In this document: positions 8,573-18,093 of the stretch, piece after piece | Layout: the number at the start of each line of letters is the position of its first letter | Numbering within the stretch: the stretch's first letter is position 1 | Assembly (NCBI RefSeq): GCF_011039075.1 | Contig: NZ_JAAKEG010000004.1 | Span: 124,001-188,000 of the forward strand | From: Adlercreutzia sp. ZJ304 | GTDB taxonomy: Bacteria; Actinomycetota; Coriobacteriia; Coriobacteriales; Eggerthellaceae | DNA length: 64,000 nt | Reading direction: 5' to 3' | Notes under the pieces: model-generated | What the model saw: only the letters and a program-made list of their open reading frames with translations | What the model was told of the DNA's origin: nothing | The model's database searches: none | Position numbers and translations under genes: made by a program

Positions 8573-9019
8573 TTATTTCAAACCTTTTAACGCTTCGCTG
8601 AACTCTTCTGCATCTTTGAAGTCTTTATACACGCTTGCGAATCTAATGTATGCAACATCATCTACATTAGCAAGCCTGTCTAAGACCATTTCTCCCAGTT
8701 CTTTTGAGCGCACTTCCGAGACACCGGAATTTCGAAGTGAATTTTCTATGTCATCAATTAGCTGGTCAATATGCTCTGGACTAACCGAGCGTTTTGCGCA
8801 AGCGATTAAAAGACCGCGAAAGAGTTTTTGCCTATCAAACGCTTCTTGGGAGCCATCCGATTTCAAAACAATTACAGGACGTTCTCCTAAACGTTCATAT
8901 GTCGTGAAACGGTTTTGGCACTTAAGGCATTCACGACGACGGCGTATCGCGCTGCCATCATCTGCCGAGCGCGAATCTATAACTTTTGATTCTTCATATC
9001 CACATGATGGACAACGCAT
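8573..9019 (-). CDS. nrdR: transcriptional repressor NrdR
   Basis: A 148-residue ATP/dATP-sensing repressor of ribonucleotide reductase genes. It has an N-terminal zinc ribbon (Cys3, Cys6, Cys31, Cys34) with the RRRREC DNA-contact segment, then an ATP-cone domain over about residues 46-136. It heads the nrdR-dut-membrane protein unit and is divergent from lexA. Two LexA operators sit in the shared intergenic region, so nrdR may respond to DNA damage (inference). Confidence 0.96.
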   Translation of the reverse strand: MRCPSCGYEESKVIDSRSADDGSAIRRRRECLKCQNRFTTYERLGERPVIVLKSDGSQEAFDRQKLFRGLLIACAKRSVSPEHIDQLIDDIENSLRNSGVSEVRSKELGEMVLDRLANVDDVAYIRFASVYKDFKDAEEFSEALKGLK

Positions 9020-9071
9020 TTATATCCTTTCCTTTTGATAGTATACATCATACATTAATTCAAGAATTTTC

Positions 9072-9100
9072 TTGCTAGAACCCATGTTCGCAGTTATAAT
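9072..9100 (+). promoter_or_regulatory. lexA promoter
   Basis: The -35 TTGCTA (9072-9077) and -10 TATAAT (9095-9100) are separated by 17 bases. The first LexA operator fills the spacer and the second lies just past the -10, as expected for autoregulation. The +1 would be near 9107, giving a leader of about 40 bases. Confidence 0.75.
9078..9089. promoter_or_regulatory. LexA operator 1 (GAAC-N4-GTTC)
   Basis: GAAC CCAT GTTC matches the core of the Gram-positive LexA (Cheo-type) box CGAACRNRYGTTYG. It sits inside the lexA promoter spacer and about 60 bases before the nrdR start, so it could control both genes. Confidence 0.8.
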
Positions 9101-9103
9101 TAC

Positions 9104-9115
9104 GAACAAAGGTTC
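9104..9115. promoter_or_regulatory. LexA operator 2 (GAAC-N4-GTTC)
   Basis: GAAC AAAG GTTC, preceded by C, is a second core match. It is 26 bases from operator 1 (about two and a half helical turns) and overlaps the likely lexA transcription start. Confidence 0.78.
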
Positions 9116-9145
9116 CGATTGGCAATCTTGATGCAAGGAGTCTTC

Positions 9146-9775
9146 ATGTCTACAAAAATTACAAAAAGACAGCAAGCAGTTCTCAATAATATTGAGAAAC
9201 ATATACGTGAAAAAGGTTTTGGACCTACTGTGCGTGAGGTATGTCAAGATTTAGGGCTTTCCTCCCCTTCTACCGTGCATGTTCATCTGAAAGCACTTGA
9301 AGAAAAAGGTTATATAAAGCGCGATCCTTTGAAGTCTCGTTCTATTTCTCTTACTTATCAACTTGAAGATGAAAATAATGAGTTGCATCCAGAGTTTGGG
9401 AAAGTAGTAAGTGTTCCCCTTGTAGGTGATGTTGCAGCTGGAACTCCAATACTTGCAGAGGAAAACATCACTGACAATATTGCGCTTCCCACCGATATCG
9501 TTGGAGATTCTCCATCTTTTGCATTGTCTGTGCATGGCGATTCAATGATTGAAGCCGGCATAAACGATGGCGATTATGTAGTTGTAAGAGAGCAGCCTAC
9601 AGCTAATAACGGAGAAATAGTCGTTGCTGTTATTGGAGATAGCGCCACGGTAAAGCGCTTTTATAAAGAAGACAATCGCATTCGCTTACAACCGGAAAAT
9701 TCTTCTATGAAGCCTATTCTCGTAGATGACTGTCTTATTGCGGGTAAGGTAGTGGCGGTATTTCGTCGTATTTAA
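9146..9775 (+). CDS. lexA: SOS repressor LexA
   Basis: A 209-residue self-cleaving repressor of the SOS regulon. The N-terminal winged helix covers about residues 1-70 and the C-terminal S24 peptidase domain starts near 85. The Ala98-Gly99 cleavage site, catalytic Ser133 (GDSM) and Lys170 (ATVKRF) are all visible. The ATG at 9146 was chosen over an upstream TTG at 9119 because AAGGAG lies 5 bases before it. It is autoregulated by the two operators upstream. Its TAA overlaps the hflX stop codon on the other strand. Confidence 0.97.
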   Translation: MSTKITKRQQAVLNNIEKHIREKGFGPTVREVCQDLGLSSPSTVHVHLKALEEKGYIKRDPLKSRSISLTYQLEDENNELHPEFGKVVSVPLVGDVAAGTPILAEENITDNIALPTDIVGDSPSFALSVHGDSMIEAGINDGDYVVVREQPTANNGEIVVAVIGDSATVKRFYKEDNRIRLQPENSSMKPILVDDCLIAGKVVAVFRRI

Positions 9776-11067
9776 CTCGTAATAAGAAACGGTTTGAATT
9801 CTCTTTCTAAGCCAATAGGTACTCTTAGAATTAAACTAGTTCCTAATTCGGTATGCGATTCGTTCGATATCCGGCATCTTTTATGTGCCAAAGAAACTAG
9901 TTCGCCTCTTGAGTATGGGATTAGAACGTGCATATTTGAATCAGTTGCAGCAGCTGCGGATACTATCCGTGTTATTAATTCATCTATACCGGTTTCCATT
10001 ACAGCAGAAACTTGGATAGACATAGAGTTTCTGAATGCTAGCGCTTGTTGTGCTGTGCTATCCAAAAGATCACATTTATTAAAAACAGTTAGTTTAGGTA
10101 TACTTTCAGCACCTATTTGTCCGAGTACGTCGTTTACAGCATCTACCTGCTGTTCATAAGAGTTAGAAGATGCATCTACAACATGCAAGATAAGATCGGA
10201 ATTGGTTATTTCGTCTAGTGTAGATTTAAATGCTTCTACAAGAGTAGTAGGTAATTTCTGGATGAATCCTACTGTGTCGCTTAAAGTAACCTCGCGGCCC
10301 TCTGGAAGTATAAGTTTTCTAGTGGTTGAATCTAGCGTGGCAAAAAGCTTGTCATCGGCATATACATTAGAATCAGTTAATCGATTGAGTAAACTAGATT
10401 TACCAGCATTTGTATATCCAACAAGGGCTATCTTGAATATTCCGCTGTTGTAGCGGCTTTCGCGCTGAACGCCTCTTATACGCGAAAGATGTTCTAGTTC
10501 ACGCCTGATAGAAGTGATGCGCTTTCGTACCATGCGCCTATCAACTTCTAGCTGGCTCTCCCCTTCACCAAACCGAGATCCAACACCGCCGCCCATTCTA
10601 TTTGATGCTAAATGAGCCCACATGCCTCGCAGGCGTGGGTATAAATACTCATTTTGCGCAAGTTGAACCTGAAGTCTGCCTTCACGTGTTTTTGCATGCA
10701 GAGCAAAAATGTCTAAGATAAGCGCAGTACGATCAATAACTTTTACATTTCTGCCAACAAGTTTTTCGAGATTTGATTGTTGAGATGGTGTAAGTTCATC
10801 ATCAAAAATAATTATATCCGCATCTAGTTCGCCAGCCATATTAACTAGCTGAGTTGCTTTTCCGCTACCAACAAAAGTACGCGGGTTAGGCGAAGTAAGT
10901 TTTTGCGAAGTGATACCTACCGTATCAGCACCTGCAGTATCAGCTAAGCGCGATAATTCTTGCAGAGAAGATTCCATCGACCATTTAGATCCAGCCTGTT
11001 CTATGCCAACTAATATGGCTCGCTCGCGACTAGATTGCTCTATTGTATACATAGGCTCATTTGCCAT
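9772..11067 (-). CDS. hflX: ribosome-associated GTPase HflX
   Basis: A GTPase that splits or rescues stalled ribosomes, especially under heat or antibiotic stress. About 431 residues: an N-terminal HflX subdomain, a coiled linker containing GGGVGSRFGEGESQLEVDRR, and a G domain with GYTNAGKSSLLN (G1), DTVGF (G3) and NKCD (G4). The ATG at 11067 is preferred to a leader starting at 11094. It has GGAG 8 bases upstream and overlaps dapF by 11 bases. It is the last gene of the long rny-to-hflX run and is convergent with lexA. Confidence 0.93.
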   Translation of the reverse strand: MANEPMYTIEQSSRERAILVGIEQAGSKWSMESSLQELSRLADTAGADTVGITSQKLTSPNPRTFVGSGKATQLVNMAGELDADIIIFDDELTPSQQSNLEKLVGRNVKVIDRTALILDIFALHAKTREGRLQVQLAQNEYLYPRLRGMWAHLASNRMGGGVGSRFGEGESQLEVDRRMVRKRITSIRRELEHLSRIRGVQRESRYNSGIFKIALVGYTNAGKSSLLNRLTDSNVYADDKLFATLDSTTRKLILPEGREVTLSDTVGFIQKLPTTLVEAFKSTLDEITNSDLILHVVDASSNSYEQQVDAVNDVLGQIGAESIPKLTVFNKCDLLDSTAQQALAFRNSMSIQVSAVMETGIDELITRIVSAAAATDSNMHVLIPYSRGELVSLAHKRCRISNESHTELGTSLILRVPIGLEREFKPFLITS

Positions 11068-11992
11068 AAATCTCCAAATCAACCTCTCCAACATACGATT
11101 CTTCTGCTGGTCCTGTCATTGCAACAATTCCATCGTTTTGCCAATTTATATGCAAAACTCCGCCAAGCAAGCGAATATCGTTTTCGCGGGGGGCATTTTT
11201 TGTTAGTACGGCTGCCACATTTACAGCACATGCACCTGTTCCGCAAGCTAGCGTCTCTGCGCAGCCGCGCTCGTATACGCGCATATTAATTACATCAGAT
11301 GAAATTTCAGCAAATTCAATATTAGATTTTTCGGGAAATACAGCATGCGATTCAAAATATTTACCGATTTTATCTACATCAAAATTAGATAATGACTTAT
11401 TTGTCGGGTCAACGAAGGCATCATCAGGCAAAGCTGTCCAATCATCAATAAAGCATATCGCATGCGGATTACCCATAGAAACGCAGGCAAACGAAAAATC
11501 ACCCCAAGGTGAAGCAAGATTCATATATCCAATAAATGGCTCTCCCGTAGTAGAGATGCTATCGGTGCTGGCATCTACCGGAATGGCTTTTGGATCTAAT
11601 ATAGGCTGACCCATTTGTACTGTAGCCATTTCCATTTTGCCATTAGGCGATCTTTTGAAACTTATCGGTTTGGGACCTGCCATAGTATCTGCTATTAATT
11701 CGCAAGAATTTGCATCAACTATATTGTTGTCAACTAAAAATTTCGTGAAGCATCGAACTCCATTTCCACACATCTGAGCAAGGGTGCCATCTGAGTTTAT
11801 GTAGTGCATATAGGCGCTACATTCGAAGCGTTTAGAAGGTCTTACAAGAATAACTCCGTCTGCGCCAATGCCGAAATGTCTATCGCAAAGCCATTTGACC
11901 TGCTTTTCGTCCAATTCGATATTATGTGACATGTCGTCAATCATAATAAAATCGTTGCCAAGCCCGTTCATCTTTGAAAATTTTATTTTCAT
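11057..11992 (-). CDS. dapF: diaminopimelate epimerase
   Basis: Converts LL- to meso-diaminopimelate for peptidoglycan and lysine synthesis. The catalytic cysteine pair is present: Cys75 in MCGNGVRCF and Cys250 in ACGTGACA. At 311 residues it is longer than the usual roughly 275. The extra length appears to lie around residues 130-215, between the two halves. It overlaps hflX and follows miaA with a 21-base gap. dapA and dapB of the same pathway lie further along the same strand. Confidence 0.95.
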   Translation of the reverse strand: MKIKFSKMNGLGNDFIMIDDMSHNIELDEKQVKWLCDRHFGIGADGVILVRPSKRFECSAYMHYINSDGTLAQMCGNGVRCFTKFLVDNNIVDANSCELIADTMAGPKPISFKRSPNGKMEMATVQMGQPILDPKAIPVDASTDSISTTGEPFIGYMNLASPWGDFSFACVSMGNPHAICFIDDWTALPDDAFVDPTNKSLSNFDVDKIGKYFESHAVFPEKSNIEFAEISSDVINMRVYERGCAETLACGTGACAVNVAAVLTKNAPRENDIRLLGGVLHINWQNDGIVAMTGPAEESYVGEVDLEIYGK

Positions 11993-12013
11993 TTTTTGCT
12001 CCTTGTGTATAGG

Positions 12014-12958
12014 TTATTTGTTTGTGGGGTTTTCTATAACTTGCAAAACTTGTTCAAGCATGTGGGTCATATTACCGGTTTCAGCATCTATCCACACTAT
12101 GCGCCTATCTTTACGAAACCATGTACGTTGTCTTTTTGCATAACGTCTGGTGGCTTGCTTAATGCTTTGAAATGCATCGTCTATCGTGCATTCGCCCCGC
12201 TTCGCACTAACAATCTCTTTATAACCAATAGCCTGAGGAGCTGTAATCCATTCCTCAAAGCCCTCTTCAAGTAAACGTTCTACTTCTCGCTCAAGACCCA
12301 ATTCGCGCATTTTGTCTACTCTTGTGTCTATTCGCTTAGCCAATGTATCAGGACTTACGGAAAGCCCTATCATTAGTGCGGGTACAAGCTGTTCAATTTT
12401 CGATAGTTTTTCTAGTTGGTTTGCATAGCTTTTTCCATCTGCATACAATTCAAGTGCGCGCATCACACGCTTAGAATTGTTTTTGTGGATACATTCGGCG
12501 CTTTTTGGGTCTACACTTTTTAATCGGTTCCAAAGTGCATCGGTACCGTTTTTATCTAAATACTCTACAAGTTCTTTTCGTATCGGGTTATCTACTTGTT
12601 CTCCTTTAGGAAAATCGTAGTTATCTATAGCGGCGCGAACATAAAAGCCTGTTCCACCAGCTAAAATAGAAGTATGTTTCCTGCTGCGTACTTCTTTGAA
12701 AGTACGCCGTGCATATTCTTGAAATAAAGCTGCAGAATAAGGCTCATTGGGATACACCAAATCTAAACCGTGGTGCATAACCTTACGCTGGTCAATTGGA
12801 ATCTTGCCAGTTCCAATGTCCATACCTTTATAAACTTGCATAGAATCAGCGCTGATAATTTCCCCATCCAGTTCAAGTGCTATATTCTGCGCTAAATCTG
12901 ATTTTCCAGTTGCAGTAGGACCTACAATGCAGATAACTTTATCAAGCAAAGATTCCAC
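12014..12958 (-). CDS. miaA: tRNA dimethylallyltransferase
   Basis: Adds a dimethylallyl group to A37 of tRNAs reading UNN codons, giving i6A. The P-loop GPTATGKS is at residues 13-20, and the DSMQVYKGMDIGTGK segment that places substrate is near 38-52. At 314 residues it has family length. The GTG start at 12958 directly abuts the miaB stop, with a GAGG site 8 bases before. Pairing with miaB makes the ms2i6A pathway contiguous. Confidence 0.96.
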   Translation of the reverse strand: MESLLDKVICIVGPTATGKSDLAQNIALELDGEIISADSMQVYKGMDIGTGKIPIDQRKVMHHGLDLVYPNEPYSAALFQEYARRTFKEVRSRKHTSILAGGTGFYVRAAIDNYDFPKGEQVDNPIRKELVEYLDKNGTDALWNRLKSVDPKSAECIHKNNSKRVMRALELYADGKSYANQLEKLSKIEQLVPALMIGLSVSPDTLAKRIDTRVDKMRELGLEREVERLLEEGFEEWITAPQAIGYKEIVSAKRGECTIDDAFQSIKQATRRYAKRQRTWFRKDRRIVWIDAETGNMTHMLEQVLQVIENPTNK

Positions 12959-14311
12959 CTAGATAACCTCGCCAAAAAGATACCATGTCTTAGCTTCAGT
13001 TATACGAATATTAAGGAATGTGCCCGCAAGCTCTTGTGTTGTTGTACCATCGGGGACATATGCATGCACCGTCTGATTCTTGGGGCTTTTGCCTGCAAGT
13101 ATTCCCTCTCCCCTTTTTGATGCACCTTCAACAAGTACGGGTACAACTTTGCCTAGCTCTTTTTGGTTGTATTTGTAAGCGCCATTTTGCACAGTATGAA
13201 CAAGCGTATCAAATCTGCGTTGTATGACATCACTGGCGGGGATTCCATCCATTTTGGCTGCAGGAGTGCCGCTGCGCGGTGAAAAAATAAAAGTAAATGC
13301 CTGTGCGAAACCTACCTGTTCAACAAGGCTTCGTGTTTGCTCAAAATCGTCTTCAGTTTCACTTGGAAATCCAACTATTATGTCAGTAGAAAGAGCAATA
13401 TCTGGACACACATGCCGTAACTTTTCAATTAGTCCCAAATAATGTTCGCGAGTATAAGAGCGATTCATTAATTTTAGAACGCGATTAGAACCTGACTGAA
13501 AAGGCAGGTGTAGCGCTGGCATGACCGAACGCAATTCTCCAAATGTGCTAATAACTTCATCGCTTAAATCTTTGGGGTGGCTTGTTACAAAACGAAGACG
13601 CTCAATTCCCGTAGCGTCAACCTCTTTTAGTATCCGGGCAAATTGAGGAGTTCCATAAGAATCGCGTCCAAAAGAGTTTACATTTTGTCCTAGCAGAGTA
13701 ATTTCTTTAACTCCGGAGTCAACATATTGCCGCGCTTCGGAAACGATATCTTCTATAGAGCGCGATCTTTCACGCCCTCGAACATACGGCACTATGCAAT
13801 ACGAACAAAAATTATTGCATCCGGTCATTATGGGAAGCCATGCCGACCAAGGTGTATTTCTGCTGGTGGGCAGATCGGCAGAAAAAATATCTGGATGATC
13901 TGATGTGTCGGCTAAACGTTTGTTCTTATATATTGCATCAGCCAACATTTCTGGGAGTAAATGAAGTGCTTGTGTTCCAAAAACTACATTAACATGAGCA
14001 AAAGATTCCAATAAAGATTCTCCATCGCGTTGGGCAATACAGCCCCCTATCACAATAATTCTATTTTCTAATGGAGAGTTCTTGCGTACAGGAACATTTT
14101 TGCATGATGCTACATGTCCAAATAGTCTAGTTTCGGCAGACAACCTAACACAACATGTTAAATATACAAGAATATCGCTATCTTCAAGAGCTTCAGCGCG
14201 CTTTGCGCCGTAATGTTCCAGCATGCCAGCTACGCGCTCGGCATCATGTTCGTTCATCTGGCAGCCAAAGGCTAATACGCAGTATGTAAATCCATCTAGA
14301 TTTAATGGCAT
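12959..14311 (-). CDS. miaB: tRNA-2-methylthio-N6-dimethylallyladenosine synthase
   Basis: A radical SAM methylthiotransferase converting i6A37 to ms2i6A37 in tRNA. It has the UPF0004 domain with Cys17 in GCQMNEHD, a radical SAM motif CNNFCSYC in the middle, and a C-terminal TRAM RNA-binding domain. At 450 residues it has normal length. The GCQMNE signature and the miaA neighbour separate it from the rimO and mtaB paralogues in this window. spoVS lies 9 bases upstream. Confidence 0.96.
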   Translation of the reverse strand: MPLNLDGFTYCVLAFGCQMNEHDAERVAGMLEHYGAKRAEALEDSDILVYLTCCVRLSAETRLFGHVASCKNVPVRKNSPLENRIIVIGGCIAQRDGESLLESFAHVNVVFGTQALHLLPEMLADAIYKNKRLADTSDHPDIFSADLPTSRNTPWSAWLPIMTGCNNFCSYCIVPYVRGRERSRSIEDIVSEARQYVDSGVKEITLLGQNVNSFGRDSYGTPQFARILKEVDATGIERLRFVTSHPKDLSDEVISTFGELRSVMPALHLPFQSGSNRVLKLMNRSYTREHYLGLIEKLRHVCPDIALSTDIIVGFPSETEDDFEQTRSLVEQVGFAQAFTFIFSPRSGTPAAKMDGIPASDVIQRRFDTLVHTVQNGAYKYNQKELGKVVPVLVEGASKRGEGILAGKSPKNQTVHAYVPDGTTTQELAGTFLNIRITEAKTWYLFGEVI

Positions 14312-14320
14312 TTGGAAAAC

Positions 14321-14644
14321 TTAAACAGAAACGTTAAGAGCCTGCGTTGTTTTTGAAGCGTCTTTGGGCTCAACTGTAAATCGTATGGCAGTTCTATACT
14401 CGCCATCTATGACAATATCTGCAAACGAAGGAATACAAACAATTTCTATGCCTACAGGAGATAGGAAACCACGCGATATAGCTATAGCTTTAACTGCTTG
14501 ATTTACTGCACCTGCACCTACTGACTGAATTTCTACTGGTGAACCGTCTTTAATCATTCCAGCAATCGCTCCAGCTACTGATGCGGGAGACGATTTTGAA
14601 GAAACCTTCAGGCAGCTGATTTCAGCTTTCTGGTCGTTAGCCAC
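14321..14644 (-). CDS. spoVS: stage V sporulation protein S family
   Basis: An Alba-fold nucleic-acid-binding protein of about 107 residues. The core KVSSKSSPASVAGAIAG and SVGAGAVNQAVKAIAI segments are very close to Bacillus SpoVS. SpoVS proteins are also common in non-sporing bacteria, so the name does not imply sporulation, and no sporulation gene is seen here. The GTG at 14644 is preferred to the ATG at 14650 because AAGGG is 6 bases from the GTG but touches the ATG. Its place between an ATPase gene and miaB suggests an RNA- or DNA-linked role (inference). Confidence 0.92.
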   Translation of the reverse strand: MANDQKAEISCLKVSSKSSPASVAGAIAGMIKDGSPVEIQSVGAGAVNQAVKAIAISRGFLSPVGIEIVCIPSFADIVIDGEYRTAIRFTVEPKDASKTTQALNVSV

Positions 14645-14763
14645 ATGCATCCCTTGTCCGTTACATTAACATTTATGGTGTATTTATAGCTGATTCGAAT
14701 GCGCATAAACCAGCAATTCGTAATTCTACCTTTAGCGATAACTTAAAGCAAACAGATACGTTG

Positions 14764-15870
14764 TCAATCAGCATTTATAAGCGGAATTTCTACTTTAAGA
14801 CTGCCATTTATAACATGCACATTGGGATTTACTGAATCGTCTAGAAAATAACCAGAAGCAAGCTCTCTAAATGCATCAGTTACTGTATTTGTAAATGAAT
14901 CTATGTCATTTTGGGTAAATTTTACAGCCGATTTTTTTGGCATTTTCTTAGGCGTGTCAAATTTTTGAGGCTTGCATGCGGATAGCGATTCGTGCTTGAT
15001 GCGCTCTAGCATCACAACAGCAGCCTTAATTTCTCCATCCATAATACGTCTAGAAGAACGTGGAGACATATCTAAGCCCAAACTAGATGCAATTTCAGAA
15101 AATTCAACTGGATCAACCGCAAAAGCAAGACGCTGTATTAATTTGCATTCATCAATGTTAGAACTGAAAGCTCTCATAGCTGGGCTACAAGTTGCCATAC
15201 CGTATTCATTGATTGCAGTTGCTATTTCTGTAAATGAACCGCAATAAACATTTACAGAATCTTTATGCTCCAATGCAAATTCAGCTGCAGTACGCAGTAT
15301 GTTTTTTGGACCGCGCATACACATCTTGCCATTCTGCATTTCAAAGCGAGGGAATGTAGACTGATCTGTTTTTTCGGAAATATTCTTAGTATCTACTACA
15401 ACTTGTATTGATGTCCCAAGACCGGGTTTTGAGTCTACAATCCTAGCGATTGACGAATTAACACGAATGGAATAGAGAGCCATTCCTCGTCCGTGAAAAC
15501 CCCATCTGTCGAGAGAAGCGGTATCCAATTTTGAAGTAACTCTTGGCTCGAATACGAGACTTCTCATGTTCTCTGGCAAGCCACATCCATCGTCTATAAC
15601 AACAATAGAGCGCTTATCTGCTTCTCGTTGTGTTGCTAAAAAAATATTTTTAGCATTAGCATCACGTGAATTACGCAAAAGCTCTATGACAATGTCTTCG
15701 CTAGACCTAATATCTTGAGCTGCTTGACGCTTTTCAGCTTCACTGGTTTTTAGCCGAACGAAGCCTTGCCCAAAATCTTTTTCTATCCGGAGGTTAGCAT
15801 CGCCGATAACCTCTTCAATAAATGAAGAGGTTATCTCTGGCGTATTACTATTTTGCGTAGTCAACTGCAC
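14764..15870 (-). CDS. GHKL-type ATPase of unknown function
   Basis: A 368-residue protein with an HSP90/MutL/histidine-kinase type ATP-binding fold. The N box has E63, N67 and D70 ([10 protein letters not shown]), the G1 box is DDGCG (93-97) and the G2 box is GFHGRG (124-129). There is no histidine phosphotransfer helix and no transmembrane segment, so it is not a sensor kinase. The C-terminal 200 residues are helical with a basic [11 protein letters not shown] linker near 310 and match no family I can name. The GTG at 15870 overlaps rny by 23 bases; a TTG two codons in is an alternative. It is probably co-transcribed with rny. Confidence 0.8.
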   Translation of the reverse strand: MQLTTQNSNTPEITSSFIEEVIGDANLRIEKDFGQGFVRLKTSEAEKRQAAQDIRSSEDIVIELLRNSRDANAKNIFLATQREADKRSIVVIDDGCGLPENMRSLVFEPRVTSKLDTASLDRWGFHGRGMALYSIRVNSSIARIVDSKPGLGTSIQVVVDTKNISEKTDQSTFPRFEMQNGKMCMRGPKNILRTAAEFALEHKDSVNVYCGSFTEIATAINEYGMATCSPAMRAFSSNIDECKLIQRLAFAVDPVEFSEIASSLGLDMSPRSSRRIMDGEIKAAVVMLERIKHESLSACKPQKFDTPKKMPKKSAVKFTQNDIDSFTNTVTDAFRELASGYFLDDSVNPNVHVINGSLKVEIPLINAD

Positions 15871-17410
15871 GGCTCTCGCGTATTACGACAACCTTAACTT
15901 GACCGGGATACTGAGTTTCAGTTTCTATTTGATGTGCAATATCATGTGCCAGCACAGTTGCTTGTGCTTCATCAACAATTTCAGGTTCAACCATGACACG
16001 CACTTCGCGTCCAGCTTGTATAGCGAAAGTTCTTTCAACGCCCTCGTAGCTATTTGCTATTTCTTCAAGCTTCTCAAGTCGCTTTATATAAGCATCTAGC
16101 GTTTCTTTTCTGGCTCCCGGTCTAGCAGCAGAAATTGCATCAGCTGCTTGAATGAGCACATCTAGAACAGTATTTGGTTCAACATCTTCATGATGCGCTT
16201 CTATTGCATGAACAATTTCAGGTTTTTCACCATATCTTTTAGCGAGATCGGCACCTAGTACGGCATGGCTGCCATCAACTTCATGATCAACCGCTTTACC
16301 TAGGTCGTGAAGTAGTCCAGCACGTTTTGCAGAAATAGGATCTAAACCCAACTCCGATGCCATAACACCTGCAAGATAAGAAACTTCCAGCGAATGGCTA
16401 AGTACGTTTTGTCCATAGGAAGTGCGATAAAGCAAACGTCCTAATGTGTTAACTAATTCAGGGTTTAAGTCATGAATTCCTACGTCGAATACAGCTTGTT
16501 CTCCAGCTTCATGAATGCGCTGACTGACAAGTTTGACAGCTTTATCATACATTTCTTCTATCCGTGCAGGATGAATGCGACCGTCAGCTATTAGATTCTC
16601 CATAGTTACACGACCAATTTCGCGACGTACCGGGTCGAAACAAGAAATGGTTACGCATTCGGGAGTATCGTCAATTATAAGATTGGTACCTGTAAGTTGT
16701 TCAAAAGAACGGATATTTCTGCCCTCGCGCCCGATGATGCGTCCTTTCAAATCATCGGAAGGGATATGGATTGTAGTTACAGTAGATTCAGTTGTGTGAT
16801 CGGCTGCAACTCGCTGTATTGCCAAGCTAAGAATCATCCTAGCCTTTTTATCAGCTTCAGCTTTTGTTCTTGCTTCTGCATCTCTAATTATCGCCGCTGA
16901 CTCGCGGGTTACGTCATCGCGAATAGTATCAAGCAGTTCTTCTTTTGCTTCTTGAGGTGTCATACCAGCAACACGCTCTAAGCGTTGTTCCATGTCAGTT
17001 TGAGCTTCCTCTAGCATGCGTTCGCGCTTTTCTATTTGTCCTTGAAGTGAAGATATTTGGTCTTCGCGCGAATCGAGAGAATTGCTTCTTTTGTCAAGGT
17101 ATTCCTCGCGCTGCGTTATACGGTTTTCCGCGGAGCGTATTTCATTCATGCGCTCCTTATTATCTGCATCTACCTCTTGTTTATATTTCAGCGCCTGATC
17201 TTTTGCCTCTATCTCGGCTTCTTTTCGCATGGTTTCTGCATGGCTTTTTGCTTTTTCGATAAGCTCTTTAGCATCGTCTTCAGCCTTCTTCTTTAATGCT
17301 TGCGCTTCTTCTGCTGCACGAGAAGCAGCTGATTTTGTAGCGAATCGTGCGATAAGAAAGCCGAGAGCAATGCCGATAATTGCTGCAATAGCTATAAATA
17401 CTACGTCCAC
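15848..17410 (-). CDS. rny: ribonuclease Y
   Basis: A membrane-anchored endoribonuclease that starts mRNA decay. The N-terminal transmembrane helix is at about residues 4-23, followed by a long charged coiled coil (about 30-180), a KH domain (about 210-270), and an HD metal-binding domain with HDLGKA near 367. The GTG at 17410 was chosen over upstream ATGs because AAGGGAG lies 8 bases before it. That choice gives 520 residues, which matches the family. A terminator separates it from recX upstream. Confidence 0.95.
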   Translation of the reverse strand: MDVVFIAIAAIIGIALGFLIARFATKSAASRAAEEAQALKKKAEDDAKELIEKAKSHAETMRKEAEIEAKDQALKYKQEVDADNKERMNEIRSAENRITQREEYLDKRSNSLDSREDQISSLQGQIEKRERMLEEAQTDMEQRLERVAGMTPQEAKEELLDTIRDDVTRESAAIIRDAEARTKAEADKKARMILSLAIQRVAADHTTESTVTTIHIPSDDLKGRIIGREGRNIRSFEQLTGTNLIIDDTPECVTISCFDPVRREIGRVTMENLIADGRIHPARIEEMYDKAVKLVSQRIHEAGEQAVFDVGIHDLNPELVNTLGRLLYRTSYGQNVLSHSLEVSYLAGVMASELGLDPISAKRAGLLHDLGKAVDHEVDGSHAVLGADLAKRYGEKPEIVHAIEAHHEDVEPNTVLDVLIQAADAISAARPGARKETLDAYIKRLEKLEEIANSYEGVERTFAIQAGREVRVMVEPEIVDEAQATVLAHDIAHQIETETQYPGQVKVVVIRESRAVDYAK

Positions 17411-17461
17411 AGCATTTGCTCCCTTCATCATTTTTGCATCTTTACAATGCGGTTTGATATC

Positions 17462-17490
17462 AAAAATAAATGTCGGCAAAATGCCGACAT
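17462..17490 (-). terminator. intrinsic terminator after recA-recX
   Basis: On the minus strand a 9-base-pair perfect stem (17490-17482 with 17478-17470), a TTT loop and the tail TTATTTTTG form a classic terminator. It lies about 90 bases past the recX stop and before rny, so it should end the recA-recX transcript. Confidence 0.82.
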
Positions 17491-17547
17491 GAGCAAATGC
17501 ACGCTTTCAAAAGCAATACGCCAACCTTATTAAGTTGTATATATCAA

Positions 17548-17563
17548 GTATGCAAAAGCATAC
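17548..17563. other. small hairpin after recX
   Basis: GTATGC and GCATAC pair around a 4-base loop, 20 bases after the recX stop. There is no T-tail, so it may be a 3'-end stabiliser rather than a terminator. Confidence 0.35.
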
Positions 17564-17582
17564 GTTCGCTCAATATTAGTAA

Positions 17583-18077
17583 TTATAACCTATCACACCA
17601 AATGGCTACAGCACGCGAGGCAATCGACATGCTGTAGCCTTTGTTTAATAGTTTTCTGGTGGCTGCGGAGCGCTTATCCTTTGCACGGCTGGGATGTTGA
17701 ATTAGCAAATTTAATGCAGCATCAATTTGTGCGTCTTCTCCATTTTGAATATATTCTTGATAAGCATCCAAGTCTTCAATATATAGACCTAAAGACTGAA
17801 TTTCCTTCTTTACAAATTCCATTCCCTTGCCAGCAAGTGCATTAGACCTAACAAGACATTCCGCATATCGCACATCATCAATTACACCTACTCTGATAGC
17901 TTTTTTCATAGCAAAATCAATTACATCTTGTGAAAACCCTGCATATTCTAGTTTCTTTCTCATGCGTATACTGGACTGTTCGCATGCGCTTGCACTCCGG
18001 AGAATTTTTGCATAAGCCTTCTCTTTTTGTTCATCAAGAGAAAGAGAAGATATATTTGATGTTTTAATATTATGCAT
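17583..18077 (-). CDS. recX: recombination regulator RecX
   Basis: A 164-residue all-helical protein that binds RecA filaments and limits their growth. It has three tandem three-helix repeats; the KLEYAGFSQDVIDFAMKKA and LIQHPSRAKDKRSAATRKL segments are typical. It sits 16 bases after recA on the same strand, the usual arrangement, so both are under the same SOS promoter. No clear Shine-Dalgarno is seen before the ATG. Confidence 0.92.
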   Translation of the reverse strand: MHNIKTSNISSLSLDEQKEKAYAKILRSASACEQSSIRMRKKLEYAGFSQDVIDFAMKKAIRVGVIDDVRYAECLVRSNALAGKGMEFVKKEIQSLGLYIEDLDAYQEYIQNGEDAQIDAALNLLIQHPSRAKDKRSAATRKLLNKGYSMSIASRAVAIWCDRL

Positions 18078-18093
18078 TTTTTAATGTGGATGA

